A DNA stretch of 64,000 nucleotides from Candidatus Avelusimicrobium gallinaceum. GTDB lineage: Bacteria > Elusimicrobiota > Elusimicrobia > Elusimicrobiales > Elusimicrobiaceae. The position numbers and the translations under genes are program-made. The stretch lies in contig CALUYH010000002.1 in NCBI GenBank assembly GCA_944324965.1, positions 1 to 64,000 on the forward strand. The letters run 5' to 3'. The notes beneath the pieces were generated by a model. The model ran no database searches. It was given only the letters and a program-made list of their open reading frames with translations, and was not told the DNA's origin. Shown here piece by piece: positions 59,969 to 64,000 of this stretch; positions within the stretch are counted from its first letter, which is position 1, and every line of letters starts with the position of its first letter.

Positions 59969-61006
59969 TTAAATCATCAGTTTTTCAATTTGGCGCAACG
60001 CGTTGTCCGCATACAGGCGCAGGGTGTCGTTGCCGGTTTTGGACAGTACTTTTAACTGCGGAATCAGACTTTTTAAAAGGCCGATGTCAAACGCACGGTC
60101 CGACGTAAAGTGGAACGCGTCCGGGTTGGAAAGCACCCCCGCCATATAGGCGGCCGCGCGGGCGGCGTTGATGCGTTCGTTTTGGTTGGAACCGGCCAAG
60201 GCTTGGCGGATGGGTTCCACGGCGTTGCCGGTCATAAATCCCAGGGCCAGGGCATAGGTATTGGCCGCGGGGGATTTGTAATCCTGGCGCAGGCCTTTTA
60301 CCACGGTTTCCAGCGTGTAGGCGCGGTCTTCGGCCAAACCGGTGGCCAGTTGGGCTTGCACGTCGGGGTCATCTTCGGTTTTGGCCCGTTTTAAAAGTTG
60401 TTTGGCGGCGTCCTCGCTGTGCAGGGTGCCCAGCCACGCGGCCGCTGCGGCGCGGGTTTGCGGGTCCTGGCTGGAGGAGGCTTGCTTGAGGTATTTAAAT
60501 AAGTCTTTGGCTTCTTTGGCCAGCAGGTTCATGGCGCGTATGGCAAAATCCGGGTCGTAAATATAGAGCAGTATGACATCCTGCACGTAGGTTTTGTCTT
60601 CGGGGTTGATGATACCGTAGGCCCCGGCGGCATACGCGCGCAGCAGGGCGTTTTTGCCGTTTAAGGCTTCCTGCAACACCGGGATGAGTTCTTCGTACGA
60701 GGACCCCATCGCCGTGACGATAACGGCGGAAAAAGTCTGTTTGAGGGGGTCGTCGCTTTTTAAAATCAGGTTAAACAGTGCGGGCTCCATGGTTTTGGAC
60801 GGCGGAATTTTAACCAGGCTCGCCCCCGCGGCAAAGACGGTGTCCGGGTCTTTGGCGGAGCGGAACAACTGGAGCACCTGCTGGGTTTCGGCCGCGGTGC
60901 GGGTATTTTTTTGCAATAGGGGCAGCGCATTCTGCAGCGAGGTTTGCGCCGGGGCAGTTACCGCCGCCAACAAGGCGGCACAAAATAAAATGGCGGTTTT
61001 TTTCAT
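59969..61006 (-). CDS. Exported HEAT-repeat-like protein
   Basis: A 345-residue protein with a signal peptide of about 20 residues (ending APAQ), followed by an all-helical chain with repeated Ala/Leu-rich pairs (for example LLRAYAAGAYGIINPEDKTY in part and TRAAAAAWLGTLHSEDAAK), typical of HEAT or armadillo-like solenoids. No catalytic motif is visible, so it probably binds other periplasmic proteins. AAGGA precedes ATG 61006. It forms a two-gene unit with dut. Confidence 0.75.
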   Translation of the reverse strand: MKKTAILFCAALLAAVTAPAQTSLQNALPLLQKNTRTAAETQQVLQLFRSAKDPDTVFAAGASLVKIPPSKTMEPALFNLILKSDDPLKQTFSAVIVTAMGSSYEELIPVLQEALNGKNALLRAYAAGAYGIINPEDKTYVQDVILLYIYDPDFAIRAMNLLAKEAKDLFKYLKQASSSQDPQTRAAAAAWLGTLHSEDAAKQLLKRAKTEDDPDVQAQLATGLAEDRAYTLETVVKGLRQDYKSPAANTYALALGFMTGNAVEPIRQALAGSNQNERINAARAAAYMAGVLSNPDAFHFTSDRAFDIGLLKSLIPQLKVLSKTGNDTLRLYADNALRQIEKLMI

Positions 61007-61024
61007 AATCAAATCCTTTTTTAC

Positions 61025-61033
61025 ATTATACCA
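61025..61033 (-). promoter_or_regulatory. Extended -10 promoter of the HEAT-dut unit
   Basis: Minus-strand TG-G-TATAAT about 18 nt before the start, followed by an AAGGA ribosome binding site. Confidence 0.6.
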
Positions 61034-61063
61034 TTAATACGGTTTTGGCTATCCGGAGGACAT

Positions 61064-61094
61064 AAAAAACCCCGCCCACATCCGGCGGAGTTTT
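61064..61094 (-). terminator. Terminator of the small protein gene
   Basis: CTCCGCC/GGGCGGGG hairpin followed by six T on the minus strand. Confidence 0.75.
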
Positions 61095-61116
61095 AAAATA
61101 AGGGGGAAAAGAAGGG

Positions 61117-61281
61117 TTAACGCATTGCCAGCGCTTCGGTCAGGCGTTCGGGGGCGACGGTGGTTCTAAAGCGTTTATCCGGGGTATTGGCGTAGACCTG
61201 CAAATCGTTATCGTCTTTTAGTACCACCACTTTGGTGTTGCCTAGGGCTAGCAAAAAGCGTAGGTTGTTTTTATTTTTCAT
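61117..61281 (-). CDS. Small protein of unknown function (54 residues)
   Basis: A 54-residue protein starting MKNKNNLRFLLALGN, with a strong CAGGAG ribosome binding site before ATG 61281 and its own terminator. A longer start at 61314 would lack a ribosome binding site and put this site inside the gene. The sequence is a hydrophobic beta-like core (FLLALGNTKVVVLKDDNDLQVYAN, in part) and a basic C-terminal half. I recognise no family. Confidence 0.65.
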   Translation of the reverse strand: MKNKNNLRFLLALGNTKVVVLKDDNDLQVYANTPDKRFRTTVAPERLTEALAMR

Positions 61282-61403
61282 ATCAAGCTCCTGGTCACTG
61301 TTTTCATTACTCATACTTTAACTGATTAAAAGCAACGGAACAAGGGTCTTTGGACCCAGAAATCCGATAGGTCCTTTTTAGACGGCAAAAACCCGGAATA
61401 TGA

Positions 61404-61409
61404 TACAAT
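61404..61409 (+). promoter_or_regulatory. -10 promoter of the hydrolase-like lipoprotein gene (leaderless)
   Basis: TACAAT (preceded by TGA) with seven nt to the ATG; no ribosome binding site. Confidence 0.6.
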
Positions 61410-61416
61410 AAATCAT

Positions 61417-62388
61417 ATGAAAAAACTCTACCTTATTTTGCCCTTTTTATTGCTGGCCTGCGGCGCCTTTGCCCAGGAAGAAAGCATTATGATTATTCAC
61501 CCCGGCCGGGAAACGTTCATCCATTTTCCTTCGGCCGTGTTAGGCAACAAATACACGCTGACGGCCTTTTTGCCCGAAGACGCCGTGCCGCTTTCGCGCC
61601 GCTACCCGGTGGTGTATTTATTGGGGGCCGGCCCCCAACAGGCCCGGGAAGCCCAAGCGTTTTTGGCGCAGCACAAAGCCCTGGTGGTGGGAATCAATTT
61701 CCAAGAAGCGGACTATCAAAACCGGGCCAAAATCGTGGAGTTTATTTCCCGCGAATTAATGCCTTATATAGACACGAATTACCTTACGTTTACGGACCCT
61801 TCCCAACGCGTGATTGCGGCCCGCGGCAAAAGCGCGGCGCTGACGGCGATGGAACTGTTTGCCAAACCGTTGCTGTTTGAAAAACTGGCGCTTGCTTCCC
61901 CGGCGGACGCGATAGAACAGCTGCAGTTGCCGGCTGCCGGTTCCCCGCGGGTGTTTGTATCCGGCACGCAGGCCGAACTGGCGCTGGCGCAGGAAAAATT
62001 GGAAGCGCTGGGCCTTGCCTACGGGGAAGGTTTTGCCCTGCAATATGCGGACGCTTCCCAAGGGCTGTTTGACGGCGTGGATTACGCGTATTTGACGGCC
62101 GCCCCCCAAAAAGCCGCTTTAAAACGCTTGAAAGGCAAATTGAGCCTTTCTGCCCTGCCGTTGGAAAGCGATACGCCGGTGAAACTGTCCGTTACGGCCC
62201 GTTTAAAGAACGGACGGGACTATGCGTACGTGCCGGTTTCGTTGCGCGTAAGCCCGCCTTATTTCCATTGGAATGCGGCGCGGGGGGAACTGGCCTTGCT
62301 GGCCGGAGCGGAGGCCGGGAAGGTCAAAATCAGCGGGGGTGTGGATAAAACGGCGTTCAGCGTAAAAATAAGGCTTAAAAAACAATAA
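61417..62388 (+). CDS. Putative alpha/beta-hydrolase (esterase D-like) lipoprotein with altered nucleophile site
   Basis: A 323-residue protein. The signal peptide has a lipobox L-L-A-C (Cys15), though cleavage at AFA-Q is also possible. The part around 45-215 resembles the esterase D/enterochelin-esterase-like fold: a YPVVYLLGAG strand, ISRELMPYID, then the expected nucleophile elbow. Instead of GxSxG it reads G137-K-S139-A-A141, and the usual His is not evident, so it may be catalytically inactive or changed. The C-terminal 110 residues are beta-rich. It lies beside the candidate replication origin. Confidence 0.6.
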   Translation: MKKLYLILPFLLLACGAFAQEESIMIIHPGRETFIHFPSAVLGNKYTLTAFLPEDAVPLSRRYPVVYLLGAGPQQAREAQAFLAQHKALVVGINFQEADYQNRAKIVEFISRELMPYIDTNYLTFTDPSQRVIAARGKSAALTAMELFAKPLLFEKLALASPADAIEQLQLPAAGSPRVFVSGTQAELALAQEKLEALGLAYGEGFALQYADASQGLFDGVDYAYLTAAPQKAALKRLKGKLSLSALPLESDTPVKLSVTARLKNGRDYAYVPVSLRVSPPYFHWNAARGELALLAGAEAGKVKISGGVDKTAFSVKIRLKKQ

Positions 62389-62441
62389 AAATACCGCAAA
62401 AAAGCCGTTTTATGCAAAAAAAATGCAACTTGTCAACAGTT

Positions 62442-62690
62442 TTTTAAAAAACCGTTTAAAACGCGCCCCAAACGCGGTTGTTTAAAATCTCCGACGGAAA
62501 AAAGAGAGAAAAAAGACTTATCCCCCTATACGGAAGGGGGAGTTATCCACAAAAAAACGGGGTTATCCACAGGTTGGGGAAAAAGCGGCTTTTAAAGCCC
62601 CTTTAAAAAAGCCTTTTGTGTGGGTAAGTGTAGAGTAGAAAGGGAATTATCCACAGGTTATCCACAGTGTGTGGATAACCGGGAAAAGCG
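62442..62690. other. Candidate chromosomal replication origin (DnaA-box cluster)
   Basis: Within this gene-free interval are five perfect TTATCCACA boxes: 62543-62551, 62563-62571, 62647-62655 and 62658-62666 on the plus strand, and 62670-62678 on the minus strand. Near-matches lie at 62518 (TTATCCCCC) and 62619-62627 (minus, TTACCCACA). The flanking sequence is rich in A/T (62442-62470 and 62590-62615), suitable for duplex unwinding. No dnaA or dnaN gene is adjacent, which is known in many bacteria. Whether it is oriC or a DnaA-titration site needs replication data. Confidence 0.75.
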
Positions 62691-62718
62691 GAAAAGTTAA
62701 CTGTATTTACCGCGCTTT

Positions 62719-62727
62719 TGCTATAAT
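62719..62727 (+). promoter_or_regulatory. Extended -10 promoter of the Pal-like gene
   Basis: TG-C-TATAAT, about 18 nt before the start, followed by AGGAGGG. It is close to the DnaA boxes, so replication initiation and expression could influence each other. Confidence 0.65.
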
Positions 62728-62745
62728 GGGAACAGGAGGGATTGT

Positions 62746-63279
62746 ATGAACTTAAAAACCGTTTTGCTGTTTATTTGTTGTGCAGGTTTGTTTGCTTGTT
62801 CGTCCGCGCAGGAAAAAGATTACGAAGAAATCCCGCGCCCCGCTAAACGCGACCCGATTATTGAAGAACAGGCCCGCAAAAATGCCAAGCTCTACAACCA
62901 AAGCGAAGCCCGCATGGCCAAAACCTTGCGCCTGCCCGCTATTACTTACGAGTTTGATTCCATCCGCCCGCCGGAATATGCCTATCCGTTTTTGGACAAA
63001 GTGGCCAATGTGATGAAATCCCACCCGTCCCTGCACCTGATTATTGAAGGCCATACGGACGTGTTGGGTTCCAAGGAATACAACTATTGGCTGGGCGCCT
63101 CCCGCGCGGCGGCGATGAAATCGTACCTGGTCAGCCGCGGCATCAACGCCGAGCGCATCCGCATTCACTCCTACGGCAAGGACCGCCCGCTGACGCTGGA
63201 TAACTCCAGCGACGGCCGCCGCACCAACCGCCGGGTGCAATTCTCGTTCACCACGCGTGAATGGCCGGCCATTTATTAA
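62746..63279 (+). CDS. Pal/OmpA family peptidoglycan-associated lipoprotein
   Basis: A 177-residue lipoprotein with lipobox L-F-A-C (Cys18), a short charged linker, and an OmpA-like domain (about 60-170) showing the peptidoglycan-binding pattern: EGHTDVLGSKEYNYWLGASRA (in part), SYGKDRPL and DGRRTNRRVQF. It probably anchors the outer membrane to peptidoglycan. It lies immediately next to the DnaA-box cluster and ends at a bidirectional terminator. Confidence 0.92.
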   Translation: MNLKTVLLFICCAGLFACSSAQEKDYEEIPRPAKRDPIIEEQARKNAKLYNQSEARMAKTLRLPAITYEFDSIRPPEYAYPFLDKVANVMKSHPSLHLIIEGHTDVLGSKEYNYWLGASRAAAMKSYLVSRGINAERIRIHSYGKDRPLTLDNSSDGRRTNRRVQFSFTTREWPAIY

Positions 63280-63294
63280 TTGCCTTTTGAACCG

Positions 63295-63328
63295 AAAAAA
63301 CCCCGGAGCAGATGTTCCGGGGTTTTTT
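63295..63328. terminator. Bidirectional terminator
   Basis: CCCCGGA...TCCGGGG stem with A6 before and T6 after. Confidence 0.92.
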
Positions 63329-63349
63329 GTTGCAGAAGTTTTGCTTGAA

Positions 63350-64000
63350 TTACTCGCCCATAATTTGGCGGGCTTTTTTATCGTAGGCTTGGACGGTGCC
63401 GTCCTCCAAACTCACGCGCCAGGTGCCGCACGAGAACGTGGACGCTTTTAAATTTTTGAGGTCCACCCCGGTGCGCGCTTGGGCGTGGCAGGTGACGGAA
63501 TAGTCCCCTTGCGTGTTGAGCGGGTCCGCCAGCAGGATGCGCTCGCTTAACAGGAAAATGGCCCCCTGCTTTTTGTAGGTTTTGTTCATCTGGTAGAAGT
63601 AGGCGTCAATTTGCGTGCCGGCCCGGCGCAACAGCAGCGTGCGTGCGGCGGCGTTTTGGGCGGCCTTTTGGCGGGCGGCTTCTTTAGCCTGTTCCTGCGC
63701 GGCCTGGCGCTGCTGCTGTTCAATCAGGTACGCGTTGCGGCGGGTTTGCAGGCGGCGGGAGGCAGCCTCTATCTGGGCCAGGCGGGCGGGGTTTTCGTAT
63801 TCTTTATAGGAAAGTTTTAAAAGACCCTTGTTGTTTACGGTCCCGGTGGGGGACACGGTGACTTTGGTGGTGTTTACCAGGTTGGAGTGCGCCACGCGAA
63901 AAGTGACTTTGCCGGGGGAATACTTGCGCGCACGGCCGTAAAAAGCCAGGTCGGACTCAAAATTTTTGTTAAAATCCAGCGTTACTTCCTCTTTGTCGCT
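63350..64000 (-). CDS. Hypothetical protein, 5' end outside the window
   Basis: The frame is open to the window edge, so the start is missing; an internal GTG at 63895 is not the start. The visible 216 codons have a beta-rich N-terminal part, a long Ala/Gln/Arg-rich helical segment (likely coiled coil), and a C-terminal part with two cysteines (VTCHAQ and FSCGTW). No family is recognised. The GTW near the second Cys is loosely like the CxxW modules elsewhere in the window, but the spacing does not fit. Confidence 0.7.
   Translation of the reverse strand, partial: SDKEEVTLDFNKNFESDLAFYGRARKYSPGKVTFRVAHSNLVNTTKVTVSPTGTVNNKGLLKLSYKEYENPARLAQIEAASRRLQTRRNAYLIEQQQRQAAQEQAKEAARQKAAQNAAARTLLLRRAGTQIDAYFYQMNKTYKKQGAIFLLSERILLADPLNTQGDYSVTCHAQARTGVDLKNLKASTFSCGTWRVSLEDGTVQAYDKKARQIMGE

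Overview
The window looks like chromosomal DNA of an anaerobic, diderm, gut-type bacterium, most likely of the phylum Elusimicrobiota (family Elusimicrobiaceae). This assignment is an inference. It rests on five scattered single-gene type IV pilin-like cassettes with near-identical N-termini, a homodimeric pyruvate:ferredoxin oxidoreductase, the LL-diaminopimelate aminotransferase route, a Leloir galactose operon, several lipoproteins and OmpA/Pal-type proteins, and very compact gene spacing. I see no phage, insertion sequence or CRISPR array. Almost every transcription unit ends in a clear hairpin plus U-tract terminator.

Layout. 1-4.8 kb: two pilin-like genes around metK, exonuclease III, a DJ-1 family gene and a C_GCAxxG_C_C family gene with an apparent frameshift. 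4.8-7.7 kb: membrane-bound ferritin-like iron transporter, secreted M20 peptidase, DUF192 lipoprotein. 7.7-12.8 kb: an oligopeptide ABC transporter operon with an embedded peptidase T-like gene and no binding-protein gene. 12.8-16.7 kb: acyl-CoA ligase, CCA-adding enzyme, tRNA-Gly(CCC), membrane-anchored glycogen-binding-domain protein. 17-23 kb: LexA repressor with a tandem-repeat operator, then cdd-galM-galK-galE-galT. 23-31.5 kb: GDSL esterase, phospholipase D-type lipoprotein, rimO-ktrB, a pair of secreted Cys/Trp-module proteins, tRNA-Asn, an MFS carrier. 31.5-36 kb: DnaJ-like protein, two OsmC paralogues, ankyrin protein and oxidoreductase, third pilin. 36-41 kb: divergent nifJ and DUF362 lipoprotein with two strong dyad elements between them. 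41-45.8 kb: glycosyltransferase-like gene, nitroreductase, dapF-dapL, fourth pilin. 45.9-53 kb: SirB1-NfeD-SPFH, an OmpA lipoprotein, and a DUF1189-queD-queE-folE-folP-PTPS-III-folK operon. 53-61 kb: Cys-rich secreted protein, a 1690-residue multi-PAS/GAF protein without an output domain, fifth pilin, dut and a HEAT-type protein. 61-64 kb: alpha/beta hydrolase-like lipoprotein, a cluster of five perfect DnaA boxes (candidate oriC), a Pal-like lipoprotein and a gene cut by the window edge.

How parts work together. The peptide importer and M20 peptidases suggest peptide scavenging. GalK/GalT/GalE plus an epimerase-like protein feed galactose into glycolysis, and NifJ takes pyruvate to acetyl-CoA with reduced ferredoxin. 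FolE supplies dihydroneopterin triphosphate both to folate (PTPS-III, FolK, FolP) and to 7-deazaguanine synthesis (QueD, QueE). DapL and DapF make meso-diaminopimelate for peptidoglycan.

Two regulatory themes recur. First, three pilin genes share a promoter motif (TTGACTCG, then a run of 10-12 T, then GATA) that could be phase-variable. Second, about ten genes have an extended -10 hexamer only 6-7 nt before the start codon and no Shine-Dalgarno sequence, which predicts widespread leaderless mRNAs.
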